From a virus: a stretch of 25,799 nucleotides of DNA. The translations under genes were made by a program, and so were the position numbers. Where the stretch lies: positions 1 to 25,799 of the IMG/VR virus record IMGVR_UViG_3300037882_000411. One strand, written 5' to 3'. Numbering within the stretch: position 1 is the first letter of the stretch; each line of letters opens with the position of its first letter. This document shows, in pieces, positions 14,247-21,968 of the stretch. The notes beneath the pieces are model-generated. The model worked only from the letters and a program-made list of their open reading frames with translations. It ran no database searches and was not told the DNA's origin.

Positions 14247-14429
14247 ATGTGTGGACTGATGGGCCTTGCTGGATTGAAGGGTGGCGGCATCAAGGGCGCG
14301 CTGGGTGCATCACTTGGCGGCCTCGCTGGTCTGGCGCTGACGCAAAAGAAAGACAAGTCGAAGCAGCGCTACGGCGGCGACAACGGTGATGGTACCATGT
14401 CCGCTGCTGGCAACATGGCGTCCATGTGA
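14247..14429 (+). CDS. Small Gly/Ala-rich protein
   Basis: A 60-residue protein starting MCGLMGLAGLKGGGIKGALG. Residues 1-33 are small and hydrophobic with glycine-zipper-like spacing and could insert in a membrane. The remainder is basic then polar (QKKDKSKQRYGGDNGDGTMS). It is one of three Met-Cys-started proteins in the late region. GTGA overlap with the next gene. Function unknown; possibly a minor virion or ejection component. Confidence 0.6.
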   Translation: MCGLMGLAGLKGGGIKGALGASLGGLAGLALTQKKDKSKQRYGGDNGDGTMSAAGNMASM

Positions 14430-14749
14430 CCCAATCCGACGCCGAATTCCTGATCGCTCAGCCTGAGTTCCGCCGCTTCCTTTACGCCGCGATTCAAACC
14501 GCTGGCATCCTCGGCCATCACGCTCCTGCCAATGGACAACAAGGGCGTGATCTCGGTCATTTCGAGGGGCGTCGGAGTCTGGGGTTTGATCTGCTGCTCA
14601 TGGCCGATGCTGGCCAACCCGAGCCGCTTCGTTCGCCGCAAGCGCTGGCAACGATCGATGCAGTCATCCGAGAAGCTCTGAACCCCCCGAAGGAGAAGAA
14701 ACGTGACCGAAGAGACGACAACGCCCGATACGACGAACTCCCCGAGTGA
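14426..14749 (+). CDS. Bbp19-like phage protein
   Basis: A 107-residue GTG-started protein resembling the Bbp19 family of Bordetella phage BPP-1. The pattern FRRFLYAAIQTAGILGHH, then an FEGRRSLGFDLLLMADAG helix, is the conserved core. In BPP-1-type head modules this gene precedes the scaffold, capsid and cement genes, the order seen here. The last 47 bases overlap the next gene, and the protein tail there (KEKKRDRRDDNARYDELPE) is highly charged. Molecular role unknown. Confidence 0.7.
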   Translation: MTQSDAEFLIAQPEFRRFLYAAIQTAGILGHHAPANGQQGRDLGHFEGRRSLGFDLLLMADAGQPEPLRSPQALATIDAVIREALNPPKEKKRDRRDDNARYDELPE

Positions 14750-15407
14750 GCCGCCCGTCGCTGCGCCCGCTGCCGAAGCCGCAACGCCGACGGAAGGCGC
14801 GAAGGACGAAGCCGCGCCGGCCAGCGATGGCGAAACAAGCGTCCTTGGTGGAGACGTAGAAGCTGACAAGGCCGACGATACCGCTGCCGATGCTGACGTC
14901 ACACCCGCTGGCCCGCCTGAAAAGTATGAGCTGGCTGCGGAAGGTGTCGAGATCGATCCCGCCATGCTCGAAGAGGCCACGCCTATCTTGCGGGCGCTGA
15001 ACCTGAACAACGATCAGGCCAATCAGCTTATCCCGGTAGCGGCCAAGCTGGTGACGCAGACGCAGGAAAAGACCTTGCAGGCGCTGGTCGATGCCGGCGC
15101 AGCGCAGCGCAAGGACTGGTTCGACGCTTTCGTGGCTGATCCCGACATCGGCGGCGCCAGACGCGAAGAAACTGAACATCTCGCAGCGAAGGGAATGGAC
15201 GCTCTCGGCTATGCCAAGGGCCATCCGTTCCGTGTCGCGCTCACCGAATCCGGCTTCGGCAATCATCCCGACATGATCCGTGCATTCCGCGCGCTCGGCG
15301 AGATGACTGGTGAGGACGGTAGCTTCGTTCGTTCCAACGACGGGGTGAAAGAGGGCGATGCCCTTACCGAACTCTATCCCAACAATCGCAGGAGTAAGCA
15401 GTCATGA
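14703..15407 (+). CDS. Scaffold-like capsid assembly protein
   Basis: A 234-residue GTG-started protein with AAGGAGAAG upstream. Residues 1-80 are a disordered, Ala/Pro/Glu/Asp-rich acidic arm (TEETTTPDTTNSPSEPPVAA and following). Residues about 95-200 are helical (MLEEATPILRALNLNNDQAN and following), with DWFDAFVADPDIGG as the most conserved-looking motif. Acidic arm plus helical core, directly before the major capsid gene, is the usual form of podovirus scaffold proteins such as T7 gp9. The stop overlaps the capsid ATG (ATGA). No protease motif is seen. Confidence 0.82.
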   Translation: MTEETTTPDTTNSPSEPPVAAPAAEAATPTEGAKDEAAPASDGETSVLGGDVEADKADDTAADADVTPAGPPEKYELAAEGVEIDPAMLEEATPILRALNLNNDQANQLIPVAAKLVTQTQEKTLQALVDAGAAQRKDWFDAFVADPDIGGARREETEHLAAKGMDALGYAKGHPFRVALTESGFGNHPDMIRAFRALGEMTGEDGSFVRSNDGVKEGDALTELYPNNRRSKQS

Positions 15408-16435
15408 CTGTTCTCGCATCAAATGCGCTTACGTGGGCGGATCTGCTTACGAAGCAGGGCGCTGACGGCAAGATCGGCACCGTTGCCGAAGTTCTCAATC
15501 AGCACAACGTCGTCATGCGTGACGCCGCGTTCATGGTTTGCAACAAGGGCACCGAACACGAAACTCTCGTGCGCTCGGGTCTGCCTGATGTCGCATGGTC
15601 CACGGTCGGCGGTTACACCACGCCGTCGAAGAGCCAGACCCGCAGCCAGAAGTTCACGACCGGCTTCTGCCGTTCGATGAGCCAGGTTCCGCAGGACATT
15701 CTCGATCTCTCGGACGACGAAGCCGCGCTTCGCCTTTCGGAAGCCGGCCCGCACCTCGAATCGATGGCGCAGGAATTCGATTACATGTTCTTCAACGGCA
15801 ACCTTGGCAACGATCCGCTCGGGTTTGACGGCATCGCGGCCTATTACAACCGCCTGCCCGTCTCGACCAACAACGCCTCGAACCAGGTGGTCGGCGCTGG
15901 CGGCGTCGGTTCGGACAACACCTCGATCTATCTGATCCGCCACGGCGAGCAGCAGACCTCGGTGATCATTCCCAAGGGCATTCCGATGGGCATCGATCGC
16001 ATTGACCACGGTACGCAGCGCGACACTGATGGTTCGGGCGGCGTTCGCTTCGTGCAGGAAGAGGAATTCAAACTGCACGGCGGCGTGGCGATCAAGGACT
16101 GGCGCGCAAACAGCCGCATTGCCAACATCGACGTTTCGGCGGCGACTGCTGGCTCGGTTGATCTCATGGACTACATGGTCACGGCCTATCACCGCGCCCG
16201 GATGCCGAAGCACAACTTCGAAATCGAGAACGCGGCGTTCCTTGGCGCCAAGGCCACTTGGTACATGAACAGCACCCTGTTCGAAGTGCTCGACAAGCAG
16301 TCGCGCAACTCGACGCTACACCCGTCGCTCCAGCTTTCGGTGCGCGAAGTTCAGGGCGAGGAAGTCACCACCTTCCGCGGCCTGCCGATCCGCGTGACCG
16401 ATGGCATCACCAACACTGAAACGCCGCTTACGTAA
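15404..16435 (+). CDS. Major capsid protein (BPP-1/epsilon15-like)
   Basis: A 343-residue protein matching in style the gp7-like major capsid proteins of epsilon15 and BPP-1 (HK97 fold). The N-terminal stretch LTWADLLTKQGADGKIGTVA leads to EVLNQHNVVMRDAAFMVCNK. Central motifs are VPQDILDLSDDEAALRL and QEFDYMFFNGNLG, followed by the GIAAYYNRLP segment. There is no N-terminal propeptide-like segment, consistent with a separate scaffold gene. AGGAGTAAGCAGTC ahead of the ATG supplies the ribosome-binding site. It would form the icosahedral shell with the cement protein encoded next. Confidence 0.93.
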   Translation: MTVLASNALTWADLLTKQGADGKIGTVAEVLNQHNVVMRDAAFMVCNKGTEHETLVRSGLPDVAWSTVGGYTTPSKSQTRSQKFTTGFCRSMSQVPQDILDLSDDEAALRLSEAGPHLESMAQEFDYMFFNGNLGNDPLGFDGIAAYYNRLPVSTNNASNQVVGAGGVGSDNTSIYLIRHGEQQTSVIIPKGIPMGIDRIDHGTQRDTDGSGGVRFVQEEEFKLHGGVAIKDWRANSRIANIDVSAATAGSVDLMDYMVTAYHRARMPKHNFEIENAAFLGAKATWYMNSTLFEVLDKQSRNSTLHPSLQLSVREVQGEEVTTFRGLPIRVTDGITNTETPLT

Positions 16436-16458
16436 TCGGCCCGGATAGGAGAAAGAAA

Positions 16459-16893
16459 ATGGCACTCTTCGATGAAGCCGGCCTGTTCAGTGAGAATCAG
16501 GTCATCACCGCTACGGCGGTTTCCACCAACTCGATCGACTTCGGCGCTGCCGGAACCCCGGTCGGGGCACTCGGCGCGGTGGTTGGCGATCTCGGCCTGT
16601 CCGAGATCAACATCTTCGCAATCGTCACCGAGGTTTTCGCCACGCTGACCTCGCTCAAGATCGCGGTCGAGATGGACGACAACTCGTCGTTCTCTACGCC
16701 GACGATCCTTGTCGAGAGCGAAGTCGTGGCGGCGGCAACGCTGGTCAAGGGCTACAAGTTCCGTATTCCGGCAGTGATCCCGGAAGGCGCAACCGAGCGC
16801 TATATCCAGCTTCGCTACACCGTCGCTGGTTCCAACGCGACGACCGGCAAGATCTTCGCCGGCATCGTTGCATCGCGTCCGGCTGCTGTCTGA
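16459..16893 (+). CDS. Bbp16-family capsid cement protein
   Basis: A 144-residue beta-rich protein that fits the Bbp16 cement family of BPP-1-like phages. It starts MALFDEAGLFSENQVITATA, then VSTNSIDFGAAG, a strand-rich core with the EMDDNSSFSTPTILVESEVV segment, and GYKFRIPAVIPEGATERYIQ then LRYTVAG before a short tail. In BPP-1 this protein clamps capsomers from outside and stabilises the expanded head. A strong TAGGAG site lies about 10 bases upstream. The stop overlaps the next ATG (TGATG). Confidence 0.88.
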   Translation: MALFDEAGLFSENQVITATAVSTNSIDFGAAGTPVGALGAVVGDLGLSEINIFAIVTEVFATLTSLKIAVEMDDNSSFSTPTILVESEVVAAATLVKGYKFRIPAVIPEGATERYIQLRYTVAGSNATTGKIFAGIVASRPAAV

Positions 16894-17066
16894 TGCCTCG
16901 CTACCGGGCACTGCTCCGGGGGCAGACACCAGACGGGTCTTGGCATCGGCCTGGCGCCGAGTTCGAGACTGACGCTCCGCAAGGCGCGTGGATGGAATTG
17001 CTTGAAACCAAGCAAGAGCCGTCACCCAAGGCGAAGGGCGCGAAAGTGCCCGCTGCCGACGACTGA
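16893..17066 (+). CDS. Small protein downstream of cement gene
   Basis: A 57-residue protein starting MPRYRALLRGQTPDGSWHRP, with a beta-like first half and a Lys/Pro-rich disordered tail (KQEPSPKAKGAKVPAADD). The TGATG coupling to the cement gene supports it. Similar short proteins follow capsid genes in many phages, but I cannot name the family. Function unknown. Confidence 0.65.
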   Translation: MPRYRALLRGQTPDGSWHRPGAEFETDAPQGAWMELLETKQEPSPKAKGAKVPAADD

Positions 17067-17073
17067 CAGGGGG

Positions 17074-17099
17074 TGGCCGGGGGTTTCGATCCCCGGCCA
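17074..17099. terminator. Strong intergenic hairpin between head and tail modules
   Basis: TGGCCGGGG (17074-17082) pairs perfectly with CCCCGGCCA (17091-17099) around an 8-base loop GTTTCGAT. It lies in the 38-base gap between the last head gene and the first tail/surface gene. No T-run follows, so it may be a partial or Rho-assisted terminator, or a 3' end-protecting hairpin that raises capsid mRNA levels. Confidence 0.55.
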
Positions 17100-17104
17100 A
17101 TCTC

Positions 17105-17614
17105 ATGGAACAACTGCGCCAACTCACCCGGCTTAATTTCTCGGAGACGCCTGACCCGCGGGGTCAATCTGCGCCCGATACGCCTCGCGCTGCTGAGGCT
17201 GATCTATCTGGATACCTCACCGAAGCCATAGCAAACACGCTCTATGAACCGCTGGGCGGCAGCGCGATCTCCGGCACCTACACGCCGACACTGACCAACG
17301 TGGCGAACCTTGACGCATCGACGGCCTATTCGTGCCAGTACATGCAAGTCGGCAGTGTCGTCACCGTATCGGGCCGCGTGGATATTGATCCGACCGCCAC
17401 AGCAACAGACACACGCCTTGGCATCTCCCTTCCGGTCGCATCGAACCTTGCGGCAGGCAACGAATGCGCTGGCACAGCCTTTGCGTTCGGCGTGGCTGGC
17501 CAGGGCGCGGCGATCATGGGGGATGCGACCAACGACCGCGCGGAAATGCGCTGGGTGGCTGGCGACACGACCAACATGGCGATGCATTTCAGCTTTCAGT
17601 ACCGGGTGATCTGA
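17105..17614 (+). CDS. Beta-rich phage structural protein (tail/surface)
   Basis: A 169-residue protein. Residues 1-50 include a Pro/Ala-rich linker (PDPRGQSAPDTPRAAEADLS). Residues 55-169 form a beta-rich module (ISGTYTPTLTNVANLDASTA, YMQVGSVVTVSGRVDIDPTA, GISLPVASNLAAGNECAG, FSFQYRVI at the end). The same type of module is found at the C-termini of many phage tail-fibre and surface proteins. It probably forms a trimeric or decorating domain; target unknown. The start is 5 bases after the hairpin, without a clear ribosome-binding site. The stop overlaps the next ATG. Confidence 0.7.
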   Translation: MEQLRQLTRLNFSETPDPRGQSAPDTPRAAEADLSGYLTEAIANTLYEPLGGSAISGTYTPTLTNVANLDASTAYSCQYMQVGSVVTVSGRVDIDPTATATDTRLGISLPVASNLAAGNECAGTAFAFGVAGQGAAIMGDATNDRAEMRWVAGDTTNMAMHFSFQYRVI

Positions 17615-18051
17615 TGGCCGTTTCCTATCTCAACGCGGGCGGCAAGACTGGCGGCAAGGGCCTCGTGCTCTGCTTGTCCGGTGATACCAAGCCAGCGGCC
17701 CTGGCTGGATGGACGTTGATCGAGACGGACACCGGCAATCAGTTCGTTGTCGTCACCGGGGAATGGTCTGCGGCCAGTGCTGGGGGCAGCTCAAACACTG
17801 GCGGCGTTGCCACCATCACTGTGGCCAATCGCCGTTATGAGCACAGCGAAACAGTTGCAGCTATCGGCGTGACATCGGCAAGCCGGGTAATGATCGGTCT
17901 CGCGCCGACGCTCGACAGTGACGAAAACACCGCCGAACTGCTTGACCTTGCATCCTGCGCGGCAACGCCGGGAACAGACACCATCACCATCACCGCGACA
18001 TTCTTGCAGCCGGTTGCCGGTCCCATAAAATTCAATTGGAGTGCTTCATAA
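17614..18051 (+). CDS. Putative structural protein, Gly/Ser/Thr-rich
   Basis: A 145-residue protein starting MAVSYLNAGGKTGGKGLVLC, with many Thr, Gly and Val residues and a beta-strand pattern (VATITVANRRYEHSETVAAI, TDTITITATFLQPVAGPIKF). The start at 17614 overlaps the previous stop (TGATG); an in-frame start at 17464 would overlap the preceding gene and is rejected. It lies between two similarly beta-rich genes. Likely virion surface or tail component. No family recognised. Confidence 0.62.
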   Translation: MAVSYLNAGGKTGGKGLVLCLSGDTKPAALAGWTLIETDTGNQFVVVTGEWSAASAGGSSNTGGVATITVANRRYEHSETVAAIGVTSASRVMIGLAPTLDSDENTAELLDLASCAATPGTDTITITATFLQPVAGPIKFNWSAS

Positions 18052-18818
18052 TGGCGAAACTTTCACGCGATCTTGCAACGCCTACGGGTGGCTCGACCGT
18101 TCTGCATCCCCGCGAAACAATCATTGGCAGCGGCACGATTGGCGCGCTTAATGCTGAGGTGATCATTCCGGTTGACGGGTGCGCTTCGGTATCGCTCGAC
18201 ATTCGCGGTACGTTCTCGATGACGCTGGAAGTCGCTGGCACGGTTGACGGCACGAATTATACGCTGATCCCGGTGCGCCCGGTCAACCTTGCGTCCGTTG
18301 CCTATGTCGCGGCGGTGACTGGCACGGCGGCGGGAACGTGGGTTGGCAAATGCGCGCCGTTCCGCTCTGTTCGTGTGCGCTGCACGGCTTACACGTCCGG
18401 TTCGGCAAGCACTACGCTGGTTGGCGATACCGCGCCACTGGACGACACGCTGCAAGGCATGATCGCGCCGCTCGCCGTGACCGCCACGGGTGCGGCCAGT
18501 GCGGCTGTCACGCTGACCTTGCCCGCTCCCGGTGCTGGTCTGCGCCAGTACATCACCTATATCGCCATGGTTCGCAGCGCCACGGCCCTGCTGACCGCAT
18601 CAGCAACGCCCACGGTTGTCACCACCACCAATCTCCCCGGCACTGTGGCGTTCACGTTCGGCGCGGACGCGGCGGCGCAGGGCGTTGACAAGTTCATTCG
18701 TGAGGACTTCGCCTATCCGCTGGCCGCATCGGCGCAGAATACTGCCGTGACCGTGGTTGCGCCGGTTGCCACGGGTTCGATCTGGCGCCTGACTGCCGGG
18801 TATTACGTCGCGCCGTGA
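18051..18818 (+). CDS. Putative structural protein, beta-rich
   Basis: A 255-residue protein starting MAKLSRDLATPTGGSTVLHP. GGAG 9 bases upstream and a one-base TAATG overlap fix the start. Composition is dominated by Ala, Thr, Val and Gly. Two similar-looking halves can be seen: residues 25-130 (VSLDIRGTFSMTLEVAGTVD and following) and 140-255 (VTATGAASAAVTLTLPAPGA and following), suggestive of stacked beta-sandwiches. It probably belongs to the capsid decoration or tail spike set. The putative late promoter copy B lies directly after it. Confidence 0.65.
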   Translation: MAKLSRDLATPTGGSTVLHPRETIIGSGTIGALNAEVIIPVDGCASVSLDIRGTFSMTLEVAGTVDGTNYTLIPVRPVNLASVAYVAAVTGTAAGTWVGKCAPFRSVRVRCTAYTSGSASTTLVGDTAPLDDTLQGMIAPLAVTATGAASAAVTLTLPAPGAGLRQYITYIAMVRSATALLTASATPTVVTTTNLPGTVAFTFGADAAAQGVDKFIREDFAYPLAASAQNTAVTVVAPVATGSIWRLTAGYYVAP

Positions 18819-18822
18819 TGAC

Positions 18823-18855
18823 CGCGATTCAACCCCGCCCCGCTGCGCCCTAATC
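18823..18855 (+). promoter_or_regulatory. Putative late promoter, copy B (leaderless)
   Basis: CGCGATTCAA (18823-18832), 14 bases, then GCCCTAATC (18847-18855). With CTAATC as -10, the expected start is at about 18862-18863, the A of the gp11-like ATG (18863). No ribosome-binding site precedes that ATG. The sequence CGCGTC just before the ATG is shared with copy C. Confidence 0.55.
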
Positions 18856-18862
18856 CCGCGTC

Positions 18863-19501
18863 ATGGCGACGACCCTCATCTCCTGCTATAACGAAGCGCT
18901 GGCACTGGTTGGTGCCGGTGACATTGCCGACATCGATGAGGCATCGATCGAGGCGCGCGAATGCAACCGATTCGGCCCTGCGCTGCTGCTGGAAATTGGC
19001 GAGTGGGCAGATTGGCCGTTCAAGGTGCGCCGTGCTGCGCTGGCCAGCGTGACCAATGATCGCCCTGCCGAATGGCTCTATGCCTATGCGCCGCCGTCTG
19101 GTCTGGGCCAGCCCATTGCCCTGCGCTCGGTCGAGGATGATGCTACGTCGCTGCCGGAGAACGGCCCCTATCCCTTCCCGCTGCAAGACGCTTATCCGCT
19201 GCGCTATCTGGTCGAGGGTGGCAAGATTTACGCAAACACCGAGACGGCAACGCTGGTTTATACGAGCAATGTGATTGAGGTTGGTGATCTTGAGCCGCTG
19301 GTGCGCCGCGCCTTCGTCGATGAACTGGCCGCGCGCATCTATATGCCGATCAAGAAAGACCCAAAGATCACCTTCGAACTCCGCAAAGCCGCGATGATGT
19401 CGAAGAACATTGCGATTGCCAATGAACAGAACCGCAGCCCGAGGGTCGCAACTCGGTACGTCTCCGAGGCAGAATATGCCCGCATGGGGCATGGCGTGTG
19501 A
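18863..19501 (+). CDS. Tail tubular protein A (T7 gp11-like)
   Basis: A 212-residue protein of the podovirus tail-tube type. ATTLISCYNEALALVGAGDI at the N-terminus, EIGEWADWPFKVRRAALA, and the RRAFVDELAARIYMPIKKDP segment match the gp11/adaptor family style. It would form the ring between portal and nozzle. No ribosome-binding site precedes the ATG, but the putative promoter copy B places the transcript start on it. The 3' end overlaps the next gene (GTGA). Confidence 0.87.
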   Translation: MATTLISCYNEALALVGAGDIADIDEASIEARECNRFGPALLLEIGEWADWPFKVRRAALASVTNDRPAEWLYAYAPPSGLGQPIALRSVEDDATSLPENGPYPFPLQDAYPLRYLVEGGKIYANTETATLVYTSNVIEVGDLEPLVRRAFVDELAARIYMPIKKDPKITFELRKAAMMSKNIAIANEQNRSPRVATRYVSEAEYARMGHGV

Positions 19502-20154
19502 CCTTCCGCAAGACGCAGCCGAATTTCAGTCGCGGCGTTCTGGCGCCTGAACTCTATTCGCGCTTCGATGTCGATGCCTATGGCGCGGCAGTCAAGCAGG
19601 CGACGAATGTGGTCGTGCTCAAGTTCGGCGGTCTGACCAAGCGCCCGGGTACGCGCCTGGTTGCCGAGGTGCTTGATCCGACTGACGGCAATCGGCTTGT
19701 TCCTTTCCAGTTCTCGCTCACGCAAACCTATGCGCTGGAAATGGGGCAAGGCTATATGTCGCCCTGCGCCAATGGTGGCCGCGTGGTCGAGCCTGAACTG
19801 GCGATTGTCACCGTGTCGAACGCTGCCGCTGCCGAGATCGAGGTGCTTTATCACGAACTGGTAGTCGATGATTTCATCTACATCACCGGGATTGCCGGCG
19901 AGATTGGCGACTTGCTCAATGGCCGCGCATGGCAGGTGCAATCCGTGGTCGATGCCGATCACTTCACGATCAACGCTGACACGGCCACACTGGCCGCGTT
20001 CACGACGGCAACCGGCGGCATCACACGCGCCGCTCCTGCACCGCCTCCGACCCCGCCTGTGGTTCCCGCTCCCGTACCTGATCCAGCCCCGCCCGAGGAT
20101 TACTTTGGCGGCGGCATAGACTGGCTCACAAGCGATGGCACGGCGATCCGCTGA
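19498..20154 (+). CDS. Tail tubular protein B (T7 gp12-like), N-terminal half
   Basis: A 218-residue GTG-started protein. TFRKTQPNFSRGVLAPELYS, QATNVVVLKFGGLTKRPGTR and VPFQFSLTQTYALEMGQGYM are characteristic of the N-terminus of gp12-like nozzle proteins. Residues about 105-180 hold an inserted beta domain (YHELVVDDFIYITGIAGEIG...). The protein then ends in a Pro-rich linker (residues about 183-203) and a short tail. In related phages this continues into the next domain within one protein. Here it stops with TGATG into the following gene, in a different frame. Confidence 0.82.
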   Translation: MTFRKTQPNFSRGVLAPELYSRFDVDAYGAAVKQATNVVVLKFGGLTKRPGTRLVAEVLDPTDGNRLVPFQFSLTQTYALEMGQGYMSPCANGGRVVEPELAIVTVSNAAAAEIEVLYHELVVDDFIYITGIAGEIGDLLNGRAWQVQSVVDADHFTINADTATLAAFTTATGGITRAAPAPPPTPPVVPAPVPDPAPPEDYFGGGIDWLTSDGTAIR

Positions 20155-21968
20155 TGGGTATTGCGCGCATCTACAAGGTCGGCTCGCCCTTCAACGGCGT
20201 CGAATTGCCCGAGATCGACTTCGAGCAAACGGCGGATACGATGTATTTCGCCCATATCGATCATGCGCCTTCGAAGCTGGTGCGCGGCGGGCATACTGAC
20301 TGGACGTTCTCGGACATCACCTTCGGGCCGACGATTGACGCGCCGACGGGTTGCACCGGGACGCCGACGATTGCTAACACCGACACCGAGAACACCGGCA
20401 ACAACTATTTTCCCCAGCCGGGGACCTACATCATCACGGCGGTCAACGATGACACCGGGCAGGAAAGCCGTGGCTCGAATGAAAGCACGGCGACGAATGA
20501 CCTGACGCTCAAGCGCAATTACAACGACGTGACGTGGGATGCCGTGACGGGAGCCACGCGATACAACATCTACAAGGCCGAGAATTCGCAGTTCTTCGGC
20601 TATATCGGCACAACCGATGGCCTGACATTCCGCGATGACAATATCGGGCCAGCCTTGGATCGCGCGCCGCCGCAAGCCTATAACCCATTCCCCGGCGCTG
20701 ACGATTACCCCTCGACCGTCACCCTGTTCGAGCAGCGGTCACTCTGGGCGCGCTCTCGCAATGTGCCGCATGGCATCTGGGGGTCGCGCACGGCTCAGGC
20801 GGAAAGCATGGATCGATCGCGGCCCTTGCGCGCTGATGATAGCCTTGCGCTGACCATCGTTGCGGGCCGGGTCAACTCGGTCAATCAGCTCGTATCGTCC
20901 ACCTCGTTGTTGGCGCTGACTTCGGATTCGATCTTCACCATCGACGGCGACGGCTCTGGGGGCGTTCTCAGTGCGGCTTCGGCCCCTGCGGCACGACGTC
21001 ACCTTGGCATCGGTGGATCGCGCCTGTCGCCTCTGGTGGTCGATAACGTGGTGTTCTTTGCGCCATCGGTCGGGTCGTCTGTCCGCTCGATTGGTTACAG
21101 CTTCGAAATCGACGGCTTCAAGTCGAACGATGTGTCGATCTTTTCGCCGCATTTCTTCGAGAGCCTTGAAATCGTGTCGTGGTGCTATGCCCGCGAACCC
21201 CGCTCGCTGGTCTGGGCCGCGCGCTCGGATGGCAAACTGCTGTGCTTCACTTGGGAGCAGGAGCAAAACGTCTGGGGCTGGACCTTCTGCGAGACGGACG
21301 GCGATGTGAAATCGGTTTGTTCGATCAGTGAGGACGGTGAGGATCGCGTCTATCTGCTGGTCGATCGCATGGTTGACGGCGTGTCGAAGCGGTTTGTCGA
21401 GCGCATGGCCTCGCACAAGTGGGACGATGTTGCCGACACCTGCTTCATGGATTGCGCGATCTCGGCTGAGTTCGCCACGGCGCGCGCTACGTTCTCCGGC
21501 CTGTGGCATCTCGAGGGGCGCACTGATGTCTGCGGGATAGTCGATGGCGTGGCTGTCGAGGATCTGACGGTGACGAATGGCTCTGTGACGCTGCCTGAGC
21601 ACGTCGGCACCGGGAGCAAGGTGTCGTTCGGTATTCCGTTCCAGGTCGATATTGAAACGCTGCCACTGCGCATTGAGGCCAAGGACACCGGGGCCAACAT
21701 TGGCCGGCGTCAACAGGTCGGTGAGATCGTGCTGTCGCTGCGCAATACGCGGTCGGTTCTGGCTGGCATCGACGATACGCACCTCTATCTGGTTAAGTCG
21801 CGCACCTCGGAAGCCTATGGCTCGCCAGATGATCTCATGAACGGCGACGATTACGTGGTTGCCGCTGCCAACAAGGCGGGCACCGAGATCAAGGCGCATA
21901 TTCGCCAGACTGCACCGCTGCCGCTGACCCTGCTGGGCGTGTCGCTCGATGCGGTGGTGAATGGCTGA
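20154..21968 (+). CDS. Tail tubular protein B (T7 gp12-like), C-terminal part
   Basis: A 604-residue protein. The N-terminus (GIARIYKVGSPFNGVELPEI, then DTMYFAHIDHAPSKLVRGGH) corresponds to the interior of gp12-like nozzle proteins. Residues about 60-180 form a fibronectin-III-like insertion (WDAVTGATRYNIYKAENSQF, then FGYIGTTDGLTFRDDN). The rest is the beta-propeller-like nozzle body: RSLWARSRNVPHGIWGSRTA, LLALTSDSIFTIDGDG, VWAARSDGKLLCFTWEQEQN and VWGWTFCETDG. It would form the hexameric tail tip. Overlap with the preceding half (TGATG) suggests re-initiation. Confidence 0.85.
   Translation: MGIARIYKVGSPFNGVELPEIDFEQTADTMYFAHIDHAPSKLVRGGHTDWTFSDITFGPTIDAPTGCTGTPTIANTDTENTGNNYFPQPGTYIITAVNDDTGQESRGSNESTATNDLTLKRNYNDVTWDAVTGATRYNIYKAENSQFFGYIGTTDGLTFRDDNIGPALDRAPPQAYNPFPGADDYPSTVTLFEQRSLWARSRNVPHGIWGSRTAQAESMDRSRPLRADDSLALTIVAGRVNSVNQLVSSTSLLALTSDSIFTIDGDGSGGVLSAASAPAARRHLGIGGSRLSPLVVDNVVFFAPSVGSSVRSIGYSFEIDGFKSNDVSIFSPHFFESLEIVSWCYAREPRSLVWAARSDGKLLCFTWEQEQNVWGWTFCETDGDVKSVCSISEDGEDRVYLLVDRMVDGVSKRFVERMASHKWDDVADTCFMDCAISAEFATARATFSGLWHLEGRTDVCGIVDGVAVEDLTVTNGSVTLPEHVGTGSKVSFGIPFQVDIETLPLRIEAKDTGANIGRRQQVGEIVLSLRNTRSVLAGIDDTHLYLVKSRTSEAYGSPDDLMNGDDYVVAAANKAGTEIKAHIRQTAPLPLTLLGVSLDAVVNG

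Noticed and set aside
14488-14497. Fourth copy of CGCGATTCAA
   Set aside because: It lies inside the Bbp19-like coding sequence and lacks the GCC(C/T)T element at the fixed distance, so it is not listed as a promoter, although it could be a bare binding site.
17074-17099. Resemblance to the T-arm of a tRNA (GGTTTCGATCCC style), possible attachment core
   Set aside because: The stem is 9 bp and symmetric, with no D or anticodon arm upstream, and it lies within the late operon where an attachment site would be disruptive.
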